From: an uncultured Clostridia bacterium
GTDB lineage: Bacteria; Bacillota; Clostridia; Christensenellales; Aristaeellaceae
DNA: 7,805 nt
Assembly: GCA_934615235.1 (NCBI GenBank)
Contig: CAKTTL010000116.1
Coordinates: 1-7,805 of the forward strand
Direction: 5' to 3'
The translations under genes were made by a program, and so were the position numbers. The notes beneath the pieces were generated by a model. The model searched no databases, was not told the DNA's origin, and saw nothing but the letters and a program-made list of their open reading frames with translations. Below are positions 1 through 6,486 of the stretch, one piece after another. How positions within the stretch are numbered: the stretch's first letter is position 1; every line of letters starts with the position of its first letter.

Positions 1-34
1 TAAAAAGTTGAGCGCGCCCGAAAGGCGCGCTCAA
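1..34 (-). terminator. Intrinsic terminator of the glycosyltransferase unit
   Basis: Seen in sequence: an 11-bp perfect stem, arms 8-18 and 24-34 (TTGAGCGCGCC on the minus strand), with a 5-nt loop. On the minus strand it is followed by C and then five T (positions 6-2). The stem is GC-rich, so this is a standard Rho-independent terminator for leftward transcription. The other side of the stem has only AAAA and no T run for rightward transcription, so it is one-directional. It closes the unit carrying the ImmA-like protein and the glycosyltransferase. Confidence 0.88.
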
Positions 35-216
35 AAGCGGAGGTGCAGGAGGCGCTGTCTCCTGCCGGGGGTCAGGGAAATCGCGCCAAACGCCGCGTCT
101 GCTCGGCTTGCCTTTGTCTCCTGGCCTTGCGCAAAAATGCTGCGCCGCTCAGGCGCGTCTCCTGCCGTGATTTCCCAGGGAGTGGAACCCCCAAGCGTCC
201 CCAAGCGTTCCCTCAT
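31..216 (-). CDS. Doubtful 61-residue ORF after the glycosyltransferase gene
   Basis: An open frame begins with an ATG (216-214) overlapping the TGA stop of the glycosyltransferase gene as ATGA, and its own stop lies inside the right arm of the terminator stem (31-33). A weak AGAAGG lies just upstream of the ATG. For coding: the four-base overlap typical of translational coupling, and the fact that it fills an otherwise empty gap up to the terminator. Against: the protein is rich in Arg and Ala with no recognisable domain, signal or membrane segment, and the DNA contains a 10-bp tandem repeat (191-210) and three copies of GTCTCCTG. It may simply be an open frame in a 3' untranslated or repeat-derived stretch. 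I do not recognise it and assign no function. Confidence 0.25.
   Translation of the reverse strand: MRERLGTLGGSTPWEITAGDAPERRSIFAQGQETKASRADAAFGAISLTPGRRQRLLHLRF
191..210. repeat. 10-bp tandem duplication after the glycosyltransferase stop
   Basis: CCAAGCGTCC (191-200) is followed directly by CCAAGCGTTC (201-210), two copies differing at one base, just 3' of the glycosyltransferase stop. The rest of the interval 35-190 holds three scattered GTCTCCTG copies (starting at 57, 116 and 157). No RNA gene or riboswitch was recognised in it. Confidence 0.6.
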
Positions 217-1295
217 ATCGCCTTCTCGATTTTCTCGACGTTATCGCGAAGCCTGTCGTCGTAGGGGGCGAGGCGGGCGGCTTCGCGGGCCGCCTCGAGG
301 GACTCCCGCCTGCGGCCGGTGTAGAAAAGGCCGAGGGCGAGCAGGTCGTAGGGGAGATAGCCCCACGCGTCGGCCTCGCAGATATAGGAGCGCGGCCGTT
401 CGCCAATTGAAAGCGCTTTGCGCGCTAAGAAAACCATCCCGTCGAAATCCTCGCGCCGGTAGAGGAATCTGGCGTAGTCGAGCCACGGCTCGCGCAGGTG
501 CGGCGCTTCGGCGCAGGCGCGCAGGTGCCATTGCTCGGCGGCGGTTTCGTGGCCGAGCATCTGCTCTGCGCGCGCCAGGAAGCGCATCGACGCGCAGCGC
601 TCGTCGGCCCAGGCTGCCTCGGGCATGGCGAGATGCCGCCGCAGCGTGTCGGCGCACGCCTGCCAGTTCCCGGCAAAGAGATATTCCCGGCCGAGATAAT
701 GCATATTGCGATCGTTATGCGGATCCTCGCGCACGGCCAGTTCCAGCAGCGGCAGGTACTGCGCGCGCGATTTGCCCGCGTCCGGGTGATGATCGAGCTG
801 CACGCCCTCGGCGAACGCCGTGGGGCACGGGCCGTCGTGCGCGAGCACCTCGTGCACGGGGTTGACCCACCGGAACCCGTGACGCGCGTGAATTTTATCG
901 ATCCAGAAAACGACGCCTTCGCTGCCGTCCGGGTTAAACGACCAGGTGTAGCGGTATCGCAGGCGCTGCGCGCCGCTTTGCCACGCCCGCTCGACCGCCT
1001 TGCGCCAGCCCGGCCGGAACGTTTCGTCCAGGTCGGTGCAGACGCAGATGTCCGCGTCCTCCGGCACGAGCGCCAGCGAACGGTTGCGCGCCGTATCGAA
1101 CCGCCAGGGCGAGACGGTTTCCGTTGTTACTTCCGCGCCAAGCGCGGAAAGGGCTTCCGGCGTGCCGTCGTCCGAGCCCGTATCGAGAACGATTACACGG
1201 TCCGCCTCGCGCATCGAATCCATCCAGCGCGCGGCGAACTTCTTTTCATTTTTACAGATTGCGTAAACACAGACGGTATAAGCGCCCATTCTCAT
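213..1295 (-). CDS. Family-2 glycosyltransferase with C-terminal TPR-like helices
   Basis: Predicted to transfer a sugar from a nucleotide-sugar donor to an unidentified acceptor in the cytoplasm. The 360-residue protein opens with a GT-A fold of family GT2: VCVYAICKNE at 8-17, DTGSDDGT at 38-45 (nucleotide-binding loop), FDTARN near 66-71 and CTDLDE at 86-91, which supplies the DXD-type metal site. WVNPVHEV at 143-150 is also typical of this subgroup. From about 180 the sequence becomes paired amphipathic helices resembling tetratricopeptide repeats, ending in RLAPYDDRLRDNVEKI. This GT2-plus-TPR layout is known in Firmicutes; SunS-like peptide glycosyltransferases also belong to GT2, but the acceptor here cannot be told. 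Start: ATG at 1295 or 1289, both just after a nine-G run that can serve as ribosome site; a GTG at 1340 overlaps the upstream stop as GTGA but would add an uncharacteristic N-terminus. Second gene of its operon. Confidence 0.88.
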   Translation of the reverse strand: MRMGAYTVCVYAICKNEKKFAARWMDSMREADRVIVLDTGSDDGTPEALSALGAEVTTETVSPWRFDTARNRSLALVPEDADICVCTDLDETFRPGWRKAVERAWQSGAQRLRYRYTWSFNPDGSEGVVFWIDKIHARHGFRWVNPVHEVLAHDGPCPTAFAEGVQLDHHPDAGKSRAQYLPLLELAVREDPHNDRNMHYLGREYLFAGNWQACADTLRRHLAMPEAAWADERCASMRFLARAEQMLGHETAAEQWHLRACAEAPHLREPWLDYARFLYRREDFDGMVFLARKALSIGERPRSYICEADAWGYLPYDLLALGLFYTGRRRESLEAAREAARLAPYDDRLRDNVEKIEKAI

Positions 1296-1296
1296 T

Positions 1297-1305
1297 CCCC
1301 CCCCC
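1297..1305 (-). promoter_or_regulatory. Nine-G run at the glycosyltransferase start, likely ribosome site
   Basis: The minus strand carries nine consecutive G two bases before the ATG at 1295 and seven bases before the ATG at 1289. It is the only purine-rich element that could act as Shine-Dalgarno for those starts. Homopolymer runs of this length are prone to slippage: a change in length would alter ribosome-site spacing for the ATG starts, or the reading frame if translation begins at the GTG at 1340. Slippage is inference from one sequence. Confidence 0.5.
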
Positions 1306-1336
1306 GGCCAGACTATGCCGGCGGGCGGGCGCGCGT

Positions 1337-1573
1337 TCACAGCTGCACTCTGCGTTCGATTTCGGCTACCGAGAGCGGGCTGCCGTCATCGCCGCGCGCG
1401 ATATGCCGCAGCTCGTGCCGCAGCGCGCTGCGCTGCGTTTCTTCCGGGAAGATCGCGTTGATTACGACGCAATACCCCTGCCCGCGCCGCACGACAAACG
1501 CGCGCACGCTTGCCGGCAGCTCCCGGCTGACGACGCAGATATCGTTCTGCGCCAGAAAATCTTCAAGCAGCAT
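1337..1573 (-). CDS. Small ImmA/IrrE-like putative zinc metallopeptidase
   Basis: A 78-residue protein with the zinc-peptidase signature HELRH (HExxH, residues 53-57) inside RHELRHIARGDD, preceded by a hydrophobic strand (YCVVINAIF, 34-42) and an N-terminal helix (LLEDFLAQNDI). A later Glu (E71 or E73) could be the third zinc ligand. This matches the core of the ImmA/IrrE family, whose members cut repressors in mobile elements and stress responses. Usual family members are clearly longer, so this is a minimal version; small relatives are known in Clostridia, often without assigned function. No DNA-binding repressor partner gene is visible beside it. Start at ATG 1573: AGGAGG (1580-1585) lies six bases upstream. 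A longer open frame runs back to 1747, but it crosses the promoter and a long hairpin. Its TGA overlaps a GTG (GTGA) that could begin the glycosyltransferase. Proteolytic activity is inferred. Confidence 0.78.
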   Translation of the reverse strand: MLLEDFLAQNDICVVSRELPASVRAFVVRRGQGYCVVINAIFPEETQRSALRHELRHIARGDDGSPLSVAEIERRVQL

Positions 1574-1594
1574 ATCTTCCCTCCTCGCACTCAG

Positions 1595-1623
1595 ATTGTA
1601 ACGCATTTTGCGATAATGCACAA
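1595..1623 (-). promoter_or_regulatory. Sigma-A-type promoter of the ImmA-like/glycosyltransferase operon
   Basis: On the minus strand: TTGTGC (1623-1618) as -35, a 17-bp spacer, and TACAAT (1600-1595) as -10, one base from consensus. A/T-rich sequence lies upstream of the -35. The predicted start near 1588 gives a short leader containing AGGAGG and then the ATG at 1573. Optimal spacing and the good -10 support it; the -35 is weak. Confidence 0.7.
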
Positions 1624-1645
1624 GAGAAAAGACGAAATTTTTTAG

Positions 1646-1690
1646 GGAATGAGGGAACGGGGACGGAGAACGGGGGACGAGGGGACGAGT
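1646..1690. repeat. G-rich short imperfect repeat tract
   Basis: On the plus strand this stretch is built of loosely repeated GGGAACG / GGGACGAG-like words of 7-9 bases. It lies between the promoter of the ImmA-like gene and hairpin 1695-1736. ATGAGGGAACG within it also occurs on the minus strand at the glycosyltransferase stop (around 207-217). No coding or RNA function is seen. Confidence 0.45.
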
Positions 1691-1694
1691 TTTT

Positions 1695-1736
1695 GCGGGG
1701 AAACCTTTCTTTCTGGAGAAAGAAAGGTTTCCCCGC
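1695..1736. repeat. Perfect 20-bp inverted repeat, outlying relative of the array
   Basis: Arms 1695-1714 and 1717-1736 are exact reverse complements of 20 bases separated by only GG. Its pattern (G run, AAACC, CTTTCTTTCT and the mirror) resembles the long stems of the neighbouring array but its sequence differs, so it looks like a diverged or different subtype member. On the minus strand it is followed by AAAAACTCG, so it is not a classical terminator in that direction. A second small hairpin, CGCCGGGC TGC GCCCGGCG, lies at 1760-1778. Confidence 0.85.
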
Positions 1737-1781
1737 GCCCCTTCCAAAGAAAGCCGCTTCGCCGGGCTGCGCCCGGCGTTC

Positions 1782-1938
1782 TTTTATGAGAAAAGCAGCA
1801 ACGCCGCCCGCCCCTCGTTGAGAGGGGCGGACGGCATAATGATAAAACGGCTTTCCTTCGGAAAGGGGGTCTGGGGGAAAACCCTTCCTTTCTCCTGAAA
1901 GGAAGGGTTTTCCCCCGGAAAAAAGGTTCCCCTGCGTT
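1782..1938. repeat. Hairpin repeat unit A (157 bp)
   Basis: First of three tandem units, counted from TTTTATGAG. In order it contains a GC hairpin (arms 1803-1816 and 1822-1835, loop GTTGA, one C/A mismatch that would be G-U on the minus-strand RNA), a small CTTTCC-TTC-GGAAAG hairpin (1851-1865), and a long stem (arms 1873-1892 and 1897-1916, 20 bp perfect, loop TCCT) that extends by a T/G and a C/G pair to 1871/1918. The three units are near-identical apart from scattered substitutions. Confidence 0.85.
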
Positions 1939-2096
1939 TTTTATAAGAAAAGCAGCAATGCCGCCCGACCCTCGTTGAGAGGGGCGGACGGCATCGTGAT
2001 AAAACGGCTTTCCTTTGGAAAGGGGGGCCGGGGGAAAACCCTTCCTTTCCCCCGAAAGGAAGGGTTTTCCCCCGGAAAAAAAGGTTCCCCTGCGTT
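1939..2096. repeat. Hairpin repeat unit B (158 bp)
   Basis: Second tandem unit, beginning TTTTATAAG. The same three hairpins are present. The GC hairpin carries two mismatches here, including CGACC in the left arm where the other units have CGCCC. The long stem is a perfect 22 bp (2028-2049 and 2054-2075) with loop CCCC. Outer pairs are CC/GG, against CT/AG in unit C, so the stem is kept while its sequence changes. Confidence 0.85.
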
Positions 2097-2250
2097 TTTT
2101 ATAAGAAAAGCAGCAGTGCCGCCCGCCCCTCGTTGAGAGGGGCGGGCGGCGTAATGATAAGACGGCTTTCCTTCGGAAAGGGGGTCTGGGGGAAAACCCT
2201 TCCTTTCTCCTGAAAGGAAGGGTTTTCCCCCAGAAATAAACGTTCCCCTC
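2097..2250. repeat. Hairpin repeat unit C, next to the membrane-protein stop codon
   Basis: Third unit. The GC hairpin is perfect (2118-2131 and 2137-2150, 14 bp, loop GTTGA) and on the minus strand is followed by the T-rich stretch GCTGCTTTTCTT, so it may act as a terminator for leftward transcription from dnaE. The long stem is 23 bp perfect (2185-2207 and 2212-2234, loop TCCT). Sequence matching the end of the other units (GTTCCCCT) continues to about 2250, two bases from the membrane-protein stop codon. Function is unknown; termination or mRNA 3'-end protection is inferred from position. Confidence 0.8.
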
Positions 2251-2252
2251 GC

Positions 2253-2906
2253 CTATACAAAGAGCGGATAGAACATGAGAACGATCGAGCCGAGCATTGT
2301 GATCACGCCGCCGGCCTTCTGCATCAGCTTTCCGTCGTCGGAAAGCTCGGCGACGTTGAACCGCCAGCGGCTGCCGAAGAAGTAGGTCTGCTCCGGCCAG
2401 AGGAACGCGGCCGCGCCCACAACGTAGAGCAGTGCGCCTACAAACGGCACGGCGGCGGAGCCGCGCGGCTCGGTCGCGTTTGTATCCATGCGGCATAGCG
2501 CGTTGGCGAGCGCGCCGCGGCCGATGCTCACGATATCGCCGTTGATGGTGACGGTCGCGCCGTCGTTCCAGGCGACGGGCCTGCCGTCCTCGTCCGTCAG
2601 CCACATGTCGTCGGCGCGCCACACGCCCTCGATTACCGCGCCGTCGTCGTATTCGACGCGGGCGCGTTCGCCCTGCCAGCGGAGGGCGGCGGAAAGCGTC
2701 TGCGCGCCGAGCCGGATTTCGCAGAGGGTTTTGTCTTCGCCGCGCGAGAGCGCGACGCGGTAATCGGCGTTCTTTTCATAGAGCGCGCCGCTGCGCCGGG
2801 GCAGGAAGGTTTCGCCGATGGGCACGCCGCGCTGGACGTTGAGCGCCATGGCGGGGATAAACGCGGCCAGCAGCACGGCGACGAGCAGGATCAGCTTTTT
2901 TTTCAT
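2253..2906 (-). CDS. Small membrane protein of unknown function, coupled to dnaE
   Basis: A 217-residue protein I do not recognise by name. Residues 1-22 (MKKK then a hydrophobic run to ALN) form a signal anchor or signal peptide. About 23-148 is a polar, probably extracytoplasmic region rich in short beta-like segments. Two membrane segments follow, about 151-170 and 198-216, with the positively charged linker FFGSRWRFNVAELSDDGKL between them. That linker-plus-helix region vaguely resembles small Firmicutes membrane proteins of the DUF6199 kind (W/F-x-F-x-x-A-E motif); this is from memory and unverified. The ATG overlaps the dnaE TGA as ATGA, so the two are almost certainly co-transcribed and probably translationally coupled. 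The stop lies directly beside the hairpin repeat array. No link to replication is evident from its sequence. Confidence 0.8.
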   Translation of the reverse strand: MKKKLILLVAVLLAAFIPAMALNVQRGVPIGETFLPRRSGALYEKNADYRVALSRGEDKTLCEIRLGAQTLSAALRWQGERARVEYDDGAVIEGVWRADDMWLTDEDGRPVAWNDGATVTINGDIVSIGRGALANALCRMDTNATEPRGSAAVPFVGALLYVVGAAAFLWPEQTYFFGSRWRFNVAELSDDGKLMQKAGGVITMLGSIVLMFYPLFV

Positions 2907-5900
2907 ACGGGTTTTACGTTCTCCTCTCCGATCAGGCTGCGCAGCGCGGAGAGCATGCCCTCGCCCACGCGGCAGCGGAAGCCGTCGGGGGCTTTGAGCC
3001 TGCTGCCGTCGGAAAGAATGTTGAAGAACACGGCCGTCGGCCCGGGCACGCCTGCGACGATTTTCAGCGCCTGCTGCATCTGTTCCGGGTCTTTCACGCG
3101 CAGCCAGAGCTTTTCGGGCGCTCTGGGTTGGGCGGGGGCGGCGGCGGTTTTCCTTTGCGGCGCGTACGCGCCGAAGGAAACGTCGTCCTCGTCGGGCGGG
3201 AGGGCTTCGCCGTCCTTGGGCAGGGGGACGATGTTATCCACGCGCAGGCGCGGCGCTTCGTCCTCGCGGATGGACAGGCTGCCGGTGACGATCACCGGCG
3301 CGTCGACCTCCAGCCGCGAGCCGATTCGCTCCCACACGCGCGGGAAGACGAGCCCCTCGATCTGGCCGGTAAGGTCTTCGAGCTGGATGAAGCCCATAAG
3401 TTTATTCGCCTTTGTGGTTTTCGAGCGCACGTCGGCCAGCACGCCGCCCATGCGCACGCGGCGGCCGTCGTTGGAGATGCCGCCGTCCTCCGCCTCCGTC
3501 ATTTCGGCGACCTGCTGGACGGAGAAATCCATCCGGCTGAGCGTCTGAACGTATTCGTCCAGCGGATGGCCGGTGATGTAAACGCCGGTCACGTCCTTTT
3601 CGAGCGCGAGCAGCTCCTTGAGCGGCAGCGGCGGCACGTCGGGGTATTGCGGCGCTTTCATCTCGAGCGCGGGCGCGCCGCCGTCGAACGCGTCGAACAT
3701 GGAAACCTGGCCCGCGACGTTTTTCTTGCGCACGCCGGCCGCGCCCTCCATCGCCGCGGAGAAGACCTCCAGCAGCTGCGCGCGGTTCGCGCCCATGCCG
3801 TCGAACGCGCCGGCCATGATGAGGCTTTCCACGACGCGCTTGTTGACCTTATCGTCCGCCACGCGGCGCACGAAATCGAACAGATCGCGGTATTCGCCGC
3901 CCAGCTGACGCTCGTGTACGATCGATTCCACGGCGGCTTCGCCGCTTCCCTTGATCGCGTTCATGCCGAAGCGGATGGCGGGCTTGCCGTCCCTGTCCTT
4001 GTCGACGGAGAACTTGCCGCGGCTTTTGTTGACGTGCGGGGCGAGGACGGAGATGCCGCTTTTGCGGCAATACTGAATATACTGCGCGATTTTGCCGTTG
4101 TTGGAGGTGAACGAGTTCATCATCGCGGCCATGAACTGCACGGGGTAGTGCAGCTTCAGCCACGCCGTCTGCACGGCGACGATGGCATAGCCCGTGGCGT
4201 GCGATTTGTTGAAGGCATAGCTGGCGAAGGCGGTCATCTCGTCGAAGATGGAGACGGCGACGCTTTCCGGCACGCCGTTGCGCACCGCGCCGGGGACGAT
4301 GATTTTGCCGTTCTCCTCCAGGCCGTGGATGAAGTATTCGCGCTCCTGCGCCATGACGTCCTTTTTCTTTTTCGCCATCGCGCGGCGCACCAGGTCGCTG
4401 CGGCCGAGGGAATAGCCCGCCAGGTCGCGCACAATCTGCATGACCTGCTCCTGATAGACCATGCAGCCGTAGGTTACGTCGAGAATGGGGCGCAGGCGTT
4501 CGTCCTTGTAGCGGACGGTGGAGGGGTCGTTCTTGCCCGCGATATAGCGCGGGATGCTCTCCATCGGACCGGGACGGTAGAGCGAAATGGCGGCGATGAT
4601 ATCCTCGAAGCAGCTCGGCTTCATGTTGGAAAGGAACGTGCGCATGCCGCCGCTTTCCAGCTGGAACACGCCGTCCGTATCGCCGGAGGAGATCATCTCG
4701 TACACGCCGGGATCGTCCATCGGAATTTCCTCTGGCGTGATTTCAACGCCCGCCTCGCGCATCATATCGAGCGTATCGCGGATGACGGTCAGCGTGCGCA
4801 GGCCGAGAAAGTCCATTTTCAAAAGCCCGAGGTGTTCGAGCGTATCCTTGGGGTACTGCGTGGTGACCACGTCGTCGTTTTTCTGCAGCGGGACGTAATC
4901 GGTCACGGGGTTCTGCGTGATGAGCACGCCGGCGGCGTGGGTGCCGGTGTTGCGCGGCATGCCTTCCAGCTGCAGCGCCATGTCGACGAGCCGCTTCGTC
5001 CGCTCGTCCTCTTCGTAGCGCGCCTTGAACTCGGGGTTGATATCGAGCGCCTTGGTCAGCGTCATATCCAGCGCGAACGGGATCATCTTCGCGATGGTAT
5101 CCACTTCGGCGTAGGGGTAGCCCAGCACGCGCCCCACGTCGCGCACGACGGCCTTGGCCGCCATCGTGCCGAAGGTGATAATCTGCGCCACGTGATCCTC
5201 GCCGTAGCGGCGGGCGACGTAGTCGATCACCTCCTGCCGGCGTTCGTAGCAGAAGTCGATATCCAGATCGGGCATGGAGACGCGCTCGGGGTTGAGGAAG
5301 CGCTCGAAGAGCAGGTTATACTTCAGCGGATCGATGGCCGTAATGCCCAGCGAATAGGCGACGATCGAGCCCGCGCCGCTGCCGCGTCCGGGGCCGACCA
5401 TGATGCCGTTGTCCTTTGCGTATTTGATAAAATCCCACACGATGAGGAAGTAATCGACGAACCCCATTGATTCAATCGTCGAAAGCTCGTAGTCGAGCCG
5501 CTTCTGCGCGGTTCCGTCGTCGTCGGGGTAGCGCTCGGCGAGGCCGCGCTGGCATTCGCGGCGCAGAAGCTCGGGCGCGGTGATGTTTTCCGGCAGCGGG
5601 TAGGCGGGCAGGTGGCGGGTTTTGAAATCGAACTCGATATTGCACCGCTCGGCGATTTCGACCGTCCGCTCGAGCGCCTCGGGCCACTGGGGGAAAAGCT
5701 CCTCCATCTCCTGCGGCGTTTTGAGGTAAAGCTCGCGCGTCTGCATGCGCATGCGGTTCGCGTCCTCGAGCGTTTTGCCGGTCTGGATGCACATGAGCGC
5801 TTCCTGCGCCTCGGCGTCCTCCTGGCGGAGATAATGCACGTCGTTCGTGGCGACGATGGGCACGTCCATCTCGCGCGCGAGCCGCACCAGCTGCGGCAGC

Positions 5901-6451
5901 ACCGTCCGTTCCTCGGCGATGCCGTGATCCTGGATTTCGATGAAGAAATTCTCCCTGCCGAAGAGGCGGACGTATCTTTCAACCGCGCGATGCGCGGTTT
6001 CGTCCTGACCGTTCAAAAGCGCCTGCGGCACCTCGCCCTGCAGGCACGCGGACAGGCAGATCAGCCCCTCCGTGCGCCCCTCGAGCAGCCGGTGATCAAT
6101 GCGCGGGCGGTAATAAAACCCGCGCGTCCACGCGTCGGAGACGAGGTGGGTGAGGTTTTTGTAGCCCGTTTCGTTTTCGCACAGCAGAATGAGGTGATTG
6201 TAATCGCGCGCCATGGCGCGGCGATCGTCCATATCGGGGCAGATATAGCATTCGCAGCCGATGATGGGATGGACGCCGAGCTTTTTGGCGGCGGAGTAAA
6301 AATCGACCGCGCCGTACATCACGCCGTGATCGGTTACAGCGCAGTGACGCATGCCCTTGTCGCGAATCGCTTCCATGAGCGGATCGATGCGGCAGGCGCC
6401 GTCGAGCAGGCTGTATTCCGTATGCAGATGAAGATGAGCAAAATCAATCAT
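2903..6451 (-). CDS. dnaE: DNA polymerase III alpha subunit (DnaE)
   Basis: Replicative C-family DNA polymerase, 1182 residues, full family length. The N-terminal PHP domain (about 1-280) has HLHLHTEYSLLDG at 6-18, TDHG at 40-43, GCECY at 65-69, a DH at 119-120 and NDVHYL at 203-208, so its metal site looks intact and it may proofread in cis. The polymerase core has GPGRGSGAGS at 353-362, PDLDIDF at 394-400 (two catalytic Asp), KMDFLGL at 545-551 (third Asp) and YGCMVYQEQV at 661-670. A tandem helix-hairpin-helix lies near 870-895 and an OB fold near 998-1077, followed by a Pro/Ala linker and a C-terminal domain (1114-1182). No frameshift is seen. In Firmicutes DnaE commonly works alongside PolC. 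Start: ATG 6451 gives the usual IDFAHLHLH beginning; a TTG lies two codons earlier (6457). There is no Shine-Dalgarno; the upstream strand is pyrimidine-rich and a -10 box sits six bases away. Confidence 0.97.
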   Translation of the reverse strand: MIDFAHLHLHTEYSLLDGACRIDPLMEAIRDKGMRHCAVTDHGVMYGAVDFYSAAKKLGVHPIIGCECYICPDMDDRRAMARDYNHLILLCENETGYKNLTHLVSDAWTRGFYYRPRIDHRLLEGRTEGLICLSACLQGEVPQALLNGQDETAHRAVERYVRLFGRENFFIEIQDHGIAEERTVLPQLVRLAREMDVPIVATNDVHYLRQEDAEAQEALMCIQTGKTLEDANRMRMQTRELYLKTPQEMEELFPQWPEALERTVEIAERCNIEFDFKTRHLPAYPLPENITAPELLRRECQRGLAERYPDDDGTAQKRLDYELSTIESMGFVDYFLIVWDFIKYAKDNGIMVGPGRGSGAGSIVAYSLGITAIDPLKYNLLFERFLNPERVSMPDLDIDFCYERRQEVIDYVARRYGEDHVAQIITFGTMAAKAVVRDVGRVLGYPYAEVDTIAKMIPFALDMTLTKALDINPEFKARYEEDERTKRLVDMALQLEGMPRNTGTHAAGVLITQNPVTDYVPLQKNDDVVTTQYPKDTLEHLGLLKMDFLGLRTLTVIRDTLDMMREAGVEITPEEIPMDDPGVYEMISSGDTDGVFQLESGGMRTFLSNMKPSCFEDIIAAISLYRPGPMESIPRYIAGKNDPSTVRYKDERLRPILDVTYGCMVYQEQVMQIVRDLAGYSLGRSDLVRRAMAKKKKDVMAQEREYFIHGLEENGKIIVPGAVRNGVPESVAVSIFDEMTAFASYAFNKSHATGYAIVAVQTAWLKLHYPVQFMAAMMNSFTSNNGKIAQYIQYCRKSGISVLAPHVNKSRGKFSVDKDRDGKPAIRFGMNAIKGSGEAAVESIVHERQLGGEYRDLFDFVRRVADDKVNKRVVESLIMAGAFDGMGANRAQLLEVFSAAMEGAAGVRKKNVAGQVSMFDAFDGGAPALEMKAPQYPDVPPLPLKELLALEKDVTGVYITGHPLDEYVQTLSRMDFSVQQVAEMTEAEDGGISNDGRRVRMGGVLADVRSKTTKANKLMGFIQLEDLTGQIEGLVFPRVWERIGSRLEVDAPVIVTGSLSIREDEAPRLRVDNIVPLPKDGEALPPDEDDVSFGAYAPQRKTAAAPAQPRAPEKLWLRVKDPEQMQQALKIVAGVPGPTAVFFNILSDGSRLKAPDGFRCRVGEGMLSALRSLIGEENVKPV

Positions 6452-6457
6452 ATGCAA

Positions 6458-6486
6458 AGTATAACACGAAAAGGGAAAAAAGAACA
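6458..6486 (-). promoter_or_regulatory. dnaE promoter with extended -10, probably leaderless
   Basis: On the minus strand TGTTATACT (6466-6458) is an extended -10 element (TGN then TATACT). The -35 region at 17-bp spacing (TGTTCT) is poor. A start seven bases downstream of the -10 falls at about 6451, the A of the dnaE ATG. There is no purine-rich ribosome site between the -10 and the ATG. A further promoter upstream cannot be excluded. Confidence 0.6.

Noticed and set aside
498..1601. 367-codon plus-strand open frame opposite the glycosyltransferase and ImmA-like gene
   Set aside because: Shadow frame; low-complexity Arg/Ala-rich product, no promoter or ribosome site, and it runs across two well-supported genes and their promoter.
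1574..1747. N-terminal extension of the ImmA-like protein back to 1747
   Set aside because: The extension would run through the 1695-1736 hairpin and the -35/-10 promoter; the ATG at 1573 has an ideal AGGAGG and the family-like sequence begins there.
1695..2250. CRISPR array
   Set aside because: The repeats are 157-158 bp tandem units with internal hairpins and no unique spacers of regular length, and no cas gene is present.
1642..2622. 326-codon minus-strand open frame across the repeat array
   Set aside because: Its first part lies antiparallel-frame within the membrane-protein gene and the rest reads through hairpin repeats. Units A and C are read in one frame and unit B in another because the period is 157-158, so no repeated protein motif is kept.
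3128..5470. 780-codon plus-strand open frame opposite dnaE
   Set aside because: Shadow frame of GC-rich dnaE codons; composition is rich in His, Arg, Ala and Val, with no domains. dnaE on the other strand is unambiguous.
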